Positions 11,901 through 20,036 of a stretch of 64,000 nt of DNA are shown here, in pieces. Source of the stretch: Alligator mississippiensis (lineage: Eukaryota > Chordata > Crocodylia > Alligatoridae); NCBI RefSeq assembly GCF_030867095.1, contig NC_081824.1, forward strand, positions 345,148,203 through 345,212,202. The letters run 5' to 3'. The notes under the pieces were generated by a model. It was not told the DNA's origin and searched no databases. It saw only the letters and a list, made by a program, of their open reading frames with translations. The number at the start of each line of letters is the position of its first letter. Positions within the stretch are counted from its first letter, which is position 1. The translations under genes were made by a program, and so were the position numbers.

Positions 11901-14900
11901 ACCCTGCAACTCAGCTAGCATACTTCAGCATAATACAGCACCTGTCCTGAGAATCACCTTTCTCCAAGAACTGGTTGAATTGTGAAAGGCTGAGAGCCCT
12001 GGCTTACATGAAATTCACTGTTTTTACTACAACATTCATCATGTGGTCTGTGCCAAGAGTTTTGGTAAAGCGTTTCCTGATTCAGAATGCAATGAAAAAT
12101 GCAAATGCTCATGGCTGGCATTGATGCTCTTCACTGTCTCTTAAAACACTCGCTGCCCTTTTCTAGTCCATACCTAATTTGTCCAAAGTTGAGGTCACAC
12201 TGTTGAAAATATCTTTTGTAGGTGTGTCTTTCATTGGCACAATCTCCAGACTCCTCTGTTGCATTCATACCTTGATCAACAGTCCTCATTGTGCCGTGTC
12301 ACTCGCATCTGGGCTTTCATCAGTTGCTGTTGAAAAAAGGAGCAAATGCTTTAGCTTTGGTGCAAAGCTGACTATGCAGAATACCAAAATTGTTTGATGC
12401 CCCCATCTTAAACAATAGGGACAATAGCTGCAAACAGAGTTTTACCAGAAGGCCAGCCCTCGAATTTGTGAACTTGCTACATTATAACATTAGGAGCATA
12501 TTACCATTTTTGATAAATGTATTTTTCTTTGAACATTATGAACCAAATGACAGACATTACTGCATTGTAACTTCTGTTTCTGGGGGAAAAAACAACCCCC
12601 TTTTCTCTACCCAGTTCCCCAAATACCCTGAAACCCGAAACTTCATAAAACTGGCAAGAAATGGACAAGAATGTTGCATGTTTATATGGTATTTTTCTTT
12701 AATAAAAAGATCGCTACTCATTTTACTGATTGGAGGATATTTTCGTTCTTTTCTCTTTCTCCCATTGTACCCTACCAGGGAATCTAAACTCTAAGATAAG
12801 AAGAGTACACTTTAGCTATCACCTGAAATGTTAGCTTTTCTCTTAGTATTGGAGTGATGTTGCAGCCATGATGATTCAGGAAATAGGTGAGAGGCAAAGA
12901 TTTCTGTGGGTGATATATTTTATTGGGCCAACTGTATGTTTGCAATAGACCTAAACAAACTTTGGACTTCAGACCTGATGAAGAATGCATTGCATTCAAA
13001 AGTTTCTCTAAATCTATCCCAACCATGCAGTTGGTCCAATAAAAGATAGTCATCTTGATATATTACTATAACTAAATGAAATGTGATTTAGCTAAAAGAA
13101 GAATGAATTGTAGCTAAAAATCTTCAAATGTTTATACTAATTTAGTGACTAAACTCTTTTCTTGCTTCCTAAAATCACTTAAGAGTTTTTGGAGTTGCTG
13201 CTGAGTGAGTTTTCTCATTTCATTTCAGTAAAATATGAAAGAATCAAATTCTTGGTAATTGCTCTGAAGAGTTCTGTGGAAGTCTATGCATGGGCACCAA
13301 AGCCATATCACAAGTTTATGGCTTTTAAGGTAACTTTTTAACTATATTTTGAGCTTCAGTATCTATTTGCAGTTACAGAACTGCATCTTCAAAAATTTTG
13401 AAGATGAACTGGTGCAAGTTATATTGGTGGCATTAAATGTGCATCATGTAGTCAATTTCATTTAGTAAATTTCACAGAACACAAACCTGCTCCACCAACC
13501 ACCTAGTGGTTAGGGACTGTAATACCTCCTACTGCAAGGATGATCGGTGTGCTGCATGCATGCCACAAGTGACTTGGGAAGCCTTTTGTGTGTGGTATAT
13601 AACAGATCAGGGAGGGAGCACAGTGGCAGATAAGGTAGGGAGCAGAAAACAAAGTAACAGATTGGGCAGGGCAAGGGGATTGGAGAGGCCATCAAGGAGG
13701 GTGAAGGTCTTACTTTGTGGCATGACTGCCAAAAAGGTTGACTCCCACTGACCTATTGTCAGCTAGGTTGAGAGAGCTGATTGTATGTTGATCCCCCTAC
13801 TCTGGAGTACATTTATTACGAAATGAAATTTGGTGTCAGGTACTTCATTGTCATCATCGGGGAACCTGGTTTTCTCTGATTAAAAAAAAAAAAAATCCCC
13901 AATTTTTAGATGAAAAAAGTAACCCAAAATCTACATTTTTTTAGTGATTAAAATGAAACACTACTATACGTACTTCTATATATTGGTGGCGTTTCATTTT
14001 AATCACAGAAAAATGTGGATTTTGGGTTACTTTTTTTAATCCGAAAATTGGGGATTCTTTTTTTAAATCAGAGAAAACCAGGATCTCTGGTCATCACGTC
14101 AGGTACCGAAGCTATTGCATGGACTATAAATTCACAAAAAAGATTTGAAGTGTTCTAGAGTTTAGAAACCATACATCTTTAAAAACAGCAAGTTGTTTTA
14201 GTTTATATAGCTAAATCCTGAAAGCTGTTGAGTGCTCTCACTTCAGTCAAAACCTCACTATACAGGTTTTGCAGGCTGAGTATGGCTTTTGGAATCCCAT
14301 TTTAGTACAGTAGGCTCTGCCAAGATGTTGATCTGATTGTATTTATTTATTTATTTATTTTTGATTGCAGTCATTTGGAGAATTGGTACATAAGCCATTG
14401 CTGGTGGATCTAACTGTGGAGGAAGGTCAGAGGCTGAAAGTGATCTATGGTTCCTGTGCTGGATTCCATGCTGTTGATGTAGACTCGGGATCAGTTTATG
14501 ATATTTATCTACCAACACATGTAAGAACTGACACTCTGGACAGGATTATTATTTCTTACGTTTTTTTCCGCTTCTCACTGACAAAGATAAACAGGTGGAC
14601 AGACGCTGATGGTACTGGCTGTATGATCAGAATGAGAGCCATCCAAAAGAAGGGTCATCTTGTGTCTTTCAGTATGCTACTTTGGCTGCTGAAATGCATG
14701 TTTTTCACTTGTGGGTCACTTAAAAGAAAATCTTGCACTTAAATCATTCCCCTTGCATCTAAATAAAAGGTACCCTAAAATCTTCGCCTTCAGAGATTGT
14801 TTGCTTCCAAACCATTAATAGTCTTGTAAAAAAACAAGACAACAAAAAAAAACTTGCTTGTTTTGTCATTGTGGCTGAACTGTTCTACATCAGGATTAAA

Positions 14901-15447
14901 TTTAAAATGTAAATTTAATTTAGACAAATTAAAGCCACCCTCCTCTACCTCTGAATCGGAGATTTAGGAGATCTTTGTGTGTTAGTATTTTATTTAATTT
15001 TATTTGTTTATATGTTTGGAAGAGGGAACTCTGAAGGGGGAAGCATGATGAATGTTGGAGCAGTGAGTCTCACATCCTATGGCATATAGCAGAAGCAGAA
15101 TCATTGGTTTGCTTACAACAGCAATAGGCTCACTAATTGGTGGGTAGAAAGAGAAGGCAGAGAACAATATTACTTACCTACTCCCAGCATGCTTCCAATT
15201 CGGCTGAATAAGATTTAAAAAGGGCAGCTCCATTGTAACCTTAAATAACTTTAAGGATGGTTCTGTGTAAATTGGAGTTCCTTTGTAAGTTTGACCAGGT
15301 GTGTTTGGATTCCCTTTTGCAAAGCTGGTCTTTTTGATACAAAGATTAAATAAATTCAACACATTCCTGCCTTAAGCTACTCTTAATAACCACTCCAGAA
15401 ATGCACACTTTTATTATGAACTCCAAATGTGTAGTGAAATTAAGATA

Positions 15448-15481
<34 letters not shown>

Positions 15482-18423
15482 ATATATATAACAAGTGTCA
15501 TGTCTGTTAGGAAACAGTAAATAGCACAGCTTCTTTGCATAATTATGCTATAGAAACATTAATTGAATGCATTTTCAAACTTTTACATTTTTTCTTCAAC
15601 TTGTTTTAATAACGGAGGATCAAACTTCTCAAAAATAATTTTGAGTATACAGTACTTAAACATTGATGGGAGTAGCTAACAAGTAATTTTCAGATAAAAT
15701 GTCTGCAATCAAATACAAATGGTAATAATTTAAAGAAGTAAGTATGCTGCATCTTAAAAGATTACCTGAATTGATCTTTTTACATATATGCATACTACAG
15801 TAGAATTCAATGCACCCTATGCAATTAAAATTAAGGCAGACACTGGCCAAGCACGCAGCAAGAAGCAGTCCCTGTCCCAACACTTTAGGTCCAACTAGGT
15901 AAACAGCAGGCAGGGAAGCAGATGGTGAATTGATTCTTCTCTTGGTCACATGGAGAGGCAGAGCTCAGGTAGGCTTCATTCTATACCTAGGGCTCAAGTT
16001 CAGTGCTTCCCCACCCTGCTCTTCATTGCCATTTCAGTGAGAGTTGTGTGGCAAAGTCCATGCTAAAAAACTCAACCAGAGACTTTGAGGGCATTATTTC
16101 GCGATGCCACAGAACCTTGATCAATTGAGCATTATGAACATGTGACTGCCTGCGGGACTGATATCAGTATTACTGTCTCGTAACAATCCCTCTTCATGGT
16201 GGCTGAGGGGGACTATGCCATTTGCTTCTTTCTACAGTCAGTCTGCTTCCTAAACAAAAAGTATCCAGCCCATTTTTTTTCAAAAGCTGCTCGCATGACA
16301 AAACTTTCTCTTTTATATCTAGATCCAGAGTAGTATCCAACCACATGCAATCATTATTCTCCCAAATACTGACGGGATGGAGCTGCTGGTTTGCTATGAG
16401 GATGAAGGTGTTTATGTTAATACATACGGGAGGATCACCAAAGATGTGGTTCTACAGTGGGGAGAGATGCCTACATCAGTTGGTATGTGTCCTGCGAGAA
16501 TCAAAGGTGACCTATAATGTTGGGGGAGATAATGAGCTGTGGGGGTGAAATGCATCCACTCTTGTCTTCAGATACTTGATTCACCAGCAGTTATGTCATA
16601 AGGTGGATGAGTGTACAAAATAGGGAGAGATTCCTTTGCTGACATTGAGTTCCCTTTAGAATAAAATCCAAAAACATAAACTTGTTATGAAGCATGGGGG
16701 TGAATAAAATAATGTAGTGAACTTAGGTTCTCTGTAGGCTGTTGAAAATACATCGTTAGACAGCTGCTAAATTGTGATAGCCTGCATCTCTAAGGGGATT
16801 TGGTAGCTTGGAGGATGGTGGGTATTAATGTGAGAGAATTGTATGTGACTGATGGGCTTAATGTGATTTCTAGGAAGCAGAATATTTTATACTAAAATGT
16901 TGTCTTTAGGGTATGCCTGTGTAACAGAATGAAGGTGCAACTGTCATGTGTGTTAGCTTAAGCTTGCTGGCCAACAGGAACAATGACAGCTATGATGCTG
17001 CAGACCAGGTTTTAGTACATCCTGGCAACCCAACCATATACCCAGGGTGTGTACTCAAGTTGCCAGCATGTGTGAAAGTCTGTGCTACTGTGTCCTGGAG
17101 GCAGTAGCTTTTTTTATGAAATCCCTTATGTTGTCTTTGGCAGCATTCACCAAAATAACACACAGGTCATTTATCAAATATATTTTTTATAATGCCAGTT
17201 AGCCTTTTCTTTTTTTCTAATTTTTATTACAACTCTAGTAATTGTTAGAGAGAGGGGTTTTTTTCTGCTGCTAGTACTAAGTTCTTAACTAATAGAGGTT
17301 ACAAGTGATACCTCAAGGGAAAAAAATAGTCTTATTTTTCCTTTTTGGTGCATTTTAAAGAAGACCTACAACAGGTGCACTTCTAATATTTCTTCCATTT
17401 TCAGAGCTCATTTAAAGCAATATTAATGCTTTTCAAGCTAATTGAATTTTTCAGAATGGAAGAAAATAAAGTAAAATGTGTCCGTTATAAATGGCCTCTC
17501 TTACGTCACAAAAATAGTTTTTTTTCCCCATTTTTACTAGAACACTCTTCAAAACTGAAAGAACTAGTACAATTCTAATATCACAAAAGAAAAGTGAAAC
17601 TTGGGCAATTCAGCAGGGAGATTGTATTGCATATAAATCTCAGGTTCTGTTTAGATTGCATACAAAGCTACTTATCTCTGCAAAACATGGAAGAACAGCT
17701 GTATGTGAAAATCAATGTTCTACCCATTTTGAGGCTTAGGAAAACTCCCATTAGTCTGTAGCTTGTTGATAGGTACTCCTTCATAAAGAAGAATATTTCT
17801 AACAACTTATCCCTTGAGTAGAATTGTTCTTTCTATTTGCATCATAATAAAGCTTAAAAACTGAAAATACAAACACAAGTACATTTTTCTTTGCAAGATG
17901 CCTTTAAATTAGATCATAGAAAAATGTTTGTTTGGGTTTTTTTTCAGTGACTATGTTGCCTTTATCTGTAACACGTGGCTGTATTTTTGTTTGTTCCTAA
18001 AGCATACATTCGATCCAATCAGATTATGGGCTGGGGAGAAAAGGCTATTGAGATACGATCTGTGGAAACGGGGCACTTGGATGGTGTTTTCATGCACAAA
18101 AGGGCACAAAGGCTCAAGTTCTTGTGTGAAAGGAATGACAAGGTAGGTTTTTAGTTTTGCTTCCAATTCCTTGTCTCAGTTGCATTGTGTACTTTAATGG
18201 TATCATAATTATCTTGGGAAAATAAAATGCCTGCTTGCTTGCTCATTAGACAGCATAAAAACATATGACAAGCATATGATATGTTCACTTGACTGTTGTA
18301 ATAAACTCGTTTTTGTTTTTTTCCTTTCTCTCTCCTCAGGTTTTCTTTGCCTCTGTACGGTCTGGTGGAAGCAGTCAAGTTTATTTCATGACCCTAGGCA
18401 GGACTTCTCTTCTGAGCTGGTAG
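761..18423 (+). CDS. MAP4K4: MAP4K4 (HGK) C-terminal CNH domain, seven spliced exons, gene 5' part lies upstream of the window
   Basis: MAP4K4 is a cytoplasmic Ste20-family serine/threonine kinase that acts on the JNK and Hippo-type pathways and on cell adhesion and migration. Its C-terminal citron-homology (CNH) domain is a beta-propeller-like regulatory module that binds small GTPases. Seven exons (761-904, 8241-8375, 13229-13329, 14371-14520, 16323-16482, 18003-18142, 18340-18423) have AG/GT borders and compatible phases (1-1-1-0-0-1-0 at their starts). They join into about 304 codons without an internal stop. The kinase domain, coiled region and linker are upstream of the window. Paralogue choice: the sequence [16 protein letters not shown] and the end [10 protein letters not shown] fit MAP4K4, whereas TNIK and MINK1 are remembered to end in ...NRN..MNW. 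The domain looks fully functional and very conserved, as expected for a host gene. Confidence 0.95.
1281..1448 (+). mobile_element. CR1 LINE, 3' end fragment
   Basis: The sequence has the typical CR1 tail: gaggttgtagattttttatc near the start, then ttggactagatgacc, gaggtcc and ccagccctaacttctatgat. It ends in short near-repeats of the attctatg type, the usual CR1 terminus. CR1 copies are commonly 5'-truncated and this one keeps about 170 bp, in sense orientation within a MAP4K4 intron. Confidence 0.85.
7440..7650 (-). mobile_element. hAT-like non-autonomous repeat fragment
   Basis: Read on the - strand this matches the repeat at 7847-8085. Both share a 'cccctttgccaa.tttc' block, a 'ggagccccg..ggc.gga' block and a ggccatac/gggcca end. 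The pair lie in opposite orientation about 200 bp apart. The family name is not known to me. Confidence 0.45.
7847..8085 (+). mobile_element. hAT-like non-autonomous repeat (CAGTGGTGCCCCAC end)
   Basis: The left end CAGTGGTGCCCCAC resembles hAT termini of the CAGTGGTTCCCAAC kind. The body carries a GC-rich block shared with 7440-7650. The right end (gggccatatcttggttgctt) only loosely mirrors the left, and no clear 8-bp target duplication was found. Confidence 0.45.
8241..8375 (+). CDS. MAP4K4: MAP4K4 CNH exon b
   Basis: Acceptor gtgtttgtag ends at 8240 and donor gtaagt begins at 8376. With one base from the previous exon it encodes [20 protein letters not shown] followed by [20 protein letters not shown] and VHYK, and ends one base into a Val codon. 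Human MAP4K4 is remembered to have GKKDKL here, so Asn for Asp is the only difference noticed. Confidence 0.94.
8950..8967 (+). repeat. Run of 18 consecutive G
   Basis: Uninterrupted G run in a MAP4K4 intron, sense strand. G runs of this length can form quadruplexes and are prone to sequencing and length error. Confidence 0.9.
9788..9872 (+). mobile_element. Interspersed repeat end with a hammerhead-like core, probably Penelope-like
   Basis: The segment reads catctgatgaagt, then a short stem region, then tgctta, and ccagttagtctctaaggtgc. I recognise this as a repeat common in reptiles, whose usual copies have CTGATGAAG, a stem-loop and CGAAAGC. That is the layout of a hammerhead ribozyme core. 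Penelope-like retroelements are known to carry hammerhead motifs, so membership is likely but not proven. This copy is decayed. Confidence 0.4.
10690..12480 (-). pseudogene. Decayed hAT-family (Charlie/ZBED-like) transposase
   Basis: A hAT transposase catalyses cut-and-paste transposition. Reading the - strand in pieces gives family landmarks in order. Near 12480-12300 are [16 protein letters not shown] and [13 protein letters not shown] (compare DESTDVSDTAQ in the catalytic part). Near 12070-11990 are [17 protein letters not shown] and [18 protein letters not shown]. Near 11860-11620 are [12 protein letters not shown] and [13 protein letters not shown]. Near 11600 is [15 protein letters not shown]. 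Near 11000-10860 are EFYHYLGE and the dimerisation segment [16 protein letters not shown], then [11 protein letters not shown]. Many stops and frame changes separate them, so it is dead. About 360 bp (11040-11400) has no hAT match and is probably a later insertion. It lies antisense in a MAP4K4 intron. Confidence 0.8.
12855..13064 (+). mobile_element. Penelope-like repeat with hammerhead-like fold
   Basis: The element starts gttgcagccatgatg and contains attttattgggccaactgta near 12912-12935. Its inverted partner (cagttggtccaataaaagat) lies near the right end. Between them CTGATGA at 12975 is followed by a perfect GAATGC-att-GCATTC stem (12983-12997) and an A-rich strand. This is the order of hammerhead core strand, stem II and second core strand. 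The core is not fully intact. Related copies without that centre lie at 26690-26815 and 61093-61232. Confidence 0.55.
13229..13329 (+). CDS. MAP4K4: MAP4K4 CNH exon c
   Basis: Acceptor catttcag ends at 13228 and donor gtaact begins at 13330. It completes a Val codon and encodes [20 protein letters not shown] then [13 protein letters not shown], ending on a codon boundary. The 101-nt length (2 + 99) keeps the phase. Confidence 0.94.
13330..14370 (+). other. MAP4K4 intron (1.0 kb) with palindromic MITE
   Basis: Short intron. The palindromic hAT-like MITE at 13858-14089 takes up about a fifth of it. An ATTT repeat (14340-14362) forms part of the acceptor-side pyrimidine-rich tract. Confidence 0.85.
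13858..14089. mobile_element. Palindromic hAT-like MITE, copy 1
   Basis: A 232-bp element made of two arms of about 110 bp that are near-perfect inverse complements around a short AT-rich centre. The ends are CGGGGAACCTGGTTTTC and gaaaaccaggatctctg. Flanks GTCATCAT (13850-13857) and GTCATCAC (14090-14097) match at 7 of 8 bases, the size of a hAT target duplication. It is non-coding and lies in MAP4K4 intron c-d. Confidence 0.8.
14371..14520 (+). CDS. MAP4K4: MAP4K4 CNH exon d
   Basis: Acceptor ttgattgcag ends at 14370, just after an ATTT microsatellite, and donor gtaaga begins at 14521. It encodes exactly 50 codons: [40 protein letters not shown] and [10 protein letters not shown]. It is phase 0 at both ends. 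Confidence 0.95.
14521..16322 (+). other. MAP4K4 intron (1.8 kb)
   Basis: Unremarkable AT-rich intron. The only feature I could mark is a TG microsatellite at 15451-15478 that runs into TA dinucleotides. No transposon end was recognised. Confidence 0.85.
16323..16482 (+). CDS. MAP4K4: MAP4K4 CNH exon e
   Basis: Acceptor ttatatctag ends at 16322 and donor gtatgt begins at 16483. It encodes [40 protein letters not shown] and [13 protein letters not shown] and ends one base into an Ala codon. The segment [18 protein letters not shown] discriminates MAP4K4 from TNIK, which is remembered as having a different sequence there. Confidence 0.95.
16483..18002 (+). other. MAP4K4 intron (1.5 kb)
   Basis: AT-rich intron with T runs and no recognised repeat. 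Nothing further is seen in it. Confidence 0.85.
18003..18142 (+). CDS. MAP4K4: MAP4K4 CNH exon f
   Basis: Acceptor ttcctaaag ends at 18002 and donor gtaggt begins at 18143. It completes an Ala codon and encodes [40 protein letters not shown] and CERNDK. The intron after it is short (197 bp). Confidence 0.95.
18340..18423 (+). CDS. MAP4K4: MAP4K4 last coding exon and stop codon
   Basis: Acceptor tctcctcag ends at 18339. It encodes [20 protein letters not shown] then RTSLLSW and the stop TAG at 18421-18423. The C-terminal heptapeptide is the clearest paralogue marker for MAP4K4. The 3' UTR follows without a further intron that I can see. Confidence 0.95.
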   Translation, partial: VFFASVRSGGSSQVYFMTLGRTSLLSW

Positions 18424-19360
18424 AAGCAGTGTGATTTGACAAAGGATCACTGACATCCAGAGTCTTTTGAGATCTTCATAACTTGGAATTATTTGCAACT
18501 GGAGTACAGACCTGCACAGATGCAGCACTCCATGTACATGTGTGCACAGGCATCACTGGTGTTAGGTTTCTTTTTGTTCTTAAAATGAGGCTGCAATGCA
18601 GCTGGTGCTGTAAAGTTCTTGCCATCAGGTGCTATCTGTCTTTGAGATTTGGGATCACACTAGAAAGCAACAGGTTATGGGATTTTGTTTTTTTCCTTCA
18701 GCTCCAGAATTCCTTGGCTTTGAATGACTCTGTTTGTTAGTATAAAAGAAAGAGAGAGATTTGAGATGAACATACTGTTAAATGGGCAGAAGGCAGGAAA
18801 GAGAAGGTGACAAGTGGTGGTGAGAGAGTCAGACTTGCTGAAGTGGAGGGCAGATCTAGTCTAGTAATGTTAACAATGTATTTAATTGACATTTCTTTTT
18901 TGTAATGTGACATTATGTGGACAAAGAGGAAAGTGCAGGTTTTAAGAAGTTAATATTTATAAAATGTGAAAGACGCAGTGACTAGGATAACTTCTTTGGG
19001 GAGGGGGGAGGGTGGAATTCCTGGGGTTTTTTGTTTCTTTTAGTTTTATTTTGGCTTGGCCAATAACTTAGTCATTTTTTCTGTGTACCAGGTTTTGCCT
19101 GAAATGTGCAGATGATTAAAAAAAGAAAAAAAAGAAGAAAAAAAAAGTTTATTCATTTTCTATAATGATTCTGTGTTAGGCCAGAACTTGGTTGTGTCAC
19201 AGTATTAGCACTGCCTCAGTTAAAGGTTTAATTTTTGTTTAAACCTAGAAGTGCAACAACAGGTTTACCACAGTCTGCACTTGCAGAATTAAAAAAAAAA
19301 AAAAATTCCAGACTACATATGTTTATTTTTTGTGCCTACCTCATTGTTTTTAATGCATAA

Positions 19361-19366
19361 AATAAA
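19361..19366 (+). promoter_or_regulatory. Candidate poly(A) signal AATAAA (proximal)
   Basis: AATAAA lies about 940 bases after the MAP4K4 stop and is followed by GT-rich sequence (gaggtggtttcgtttatacg), which fits a cleavage site near 19385. Confidence 0.45.
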
Positions 19367-19917
19367 AGAGGTGGTTTCGTTTATACGTTTTTAGATGCAA
19401 ACCATTAATGTCTAATTTAATCTTAATACCAAAACTACCAGGTGAAAGGTTTTGTGACTGTTATTCTGTAGCAAGTTTCAGCAGGAGGGGAGAAGAGTCC
19501 ATTGAAGGGGTTGGATTAGCCTTATGGCAGTGAGACACTGACTAATACCATTTGCTTACCGAGTTTGGAAAAAACACATTTCTTTTTTACCAGCTTCATC
19601 ATTAATAGAAGTTTGATGAATTTAGCCTGAAACCTGCGGTTTCACTCTTCTAACACATGGGCTTAGGAACAGGCAGGTAACAAGAACTATAAACTGTTTA
19701 AATGTTGTAGGAAACTTTTTGGGGGAGGTGACATCTTTCTTTTTCTAAGAATGCAATGCACTAAAACTATTTTAAGAATGTAGTTAATATTGCTTATTCA
19801 TAAGACAGCATATACCTGTGTTTAGATGTAAGATCCCAGCTCTGGCTTTTTTTCCTTTTTTTTTTTTTTTTAAAGTCGGTTTTATTTTATGAATACTTTT
19901 TTTTTTCTGACATTTGT

Positions 19918-19923
19918 AATAAA
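19918..19923 (+). promoter_or_regulatory. Candidate main poly(A) signal AATAAA of MAP4K4
   Basis: AATAAA within ttgtaataaatgtcttgag, about 1.5 kb after the stop, preceded by T-rich runs and followed by T-rich sequence. I judge it the most likely of four candidates. Confidence 0.5.
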
Positions 19924-20036
19924 TGTCTTGAGAGTAATAATTTGTTTAATGGCTACATGTTCATTACTTGAGAAACCTTGAGTGTATAATAATCTGTTGG
20001 TGATGTAATAATGCACAGTGTCATGATCCAACCATT

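Larger units (their letters stand above)
8376..13228 (+). other. MAP4K4 intron (4.9 kb) carrying a hAT transposase fossil
   Basis: The intron contains an 18-G run at 8950-8967, a possible hammerhead-like repeat end near 9788-9872 and a decayed hAT transposase on the - strand (about 10.7-12.5 kb). A Penelope-like repeat lies at 12855-13064. The stretch 10000-10420 has the look of an old interspersed repeat that I cannot classify. Confidence 0.85.
18424..19941 (+). other. MAP4K4: MAP4K4 3' untranslated region (proximal estimate)
   Basis: The sequence after the stop has no long frame and is rich in T and A. It has several poly-A/T runs and an AATAAA at 19361 and at 19918. The 19918 signal is followed within 30 bases by T-rich sequence, so cleavage near 19940 is the simplest end. 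AATAAA at 21499 and 21726 allow a longer isoform of about 3.1-3.3 kb. RNA data would be needed to choose; the end is an inference. Confidence 0.6.
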
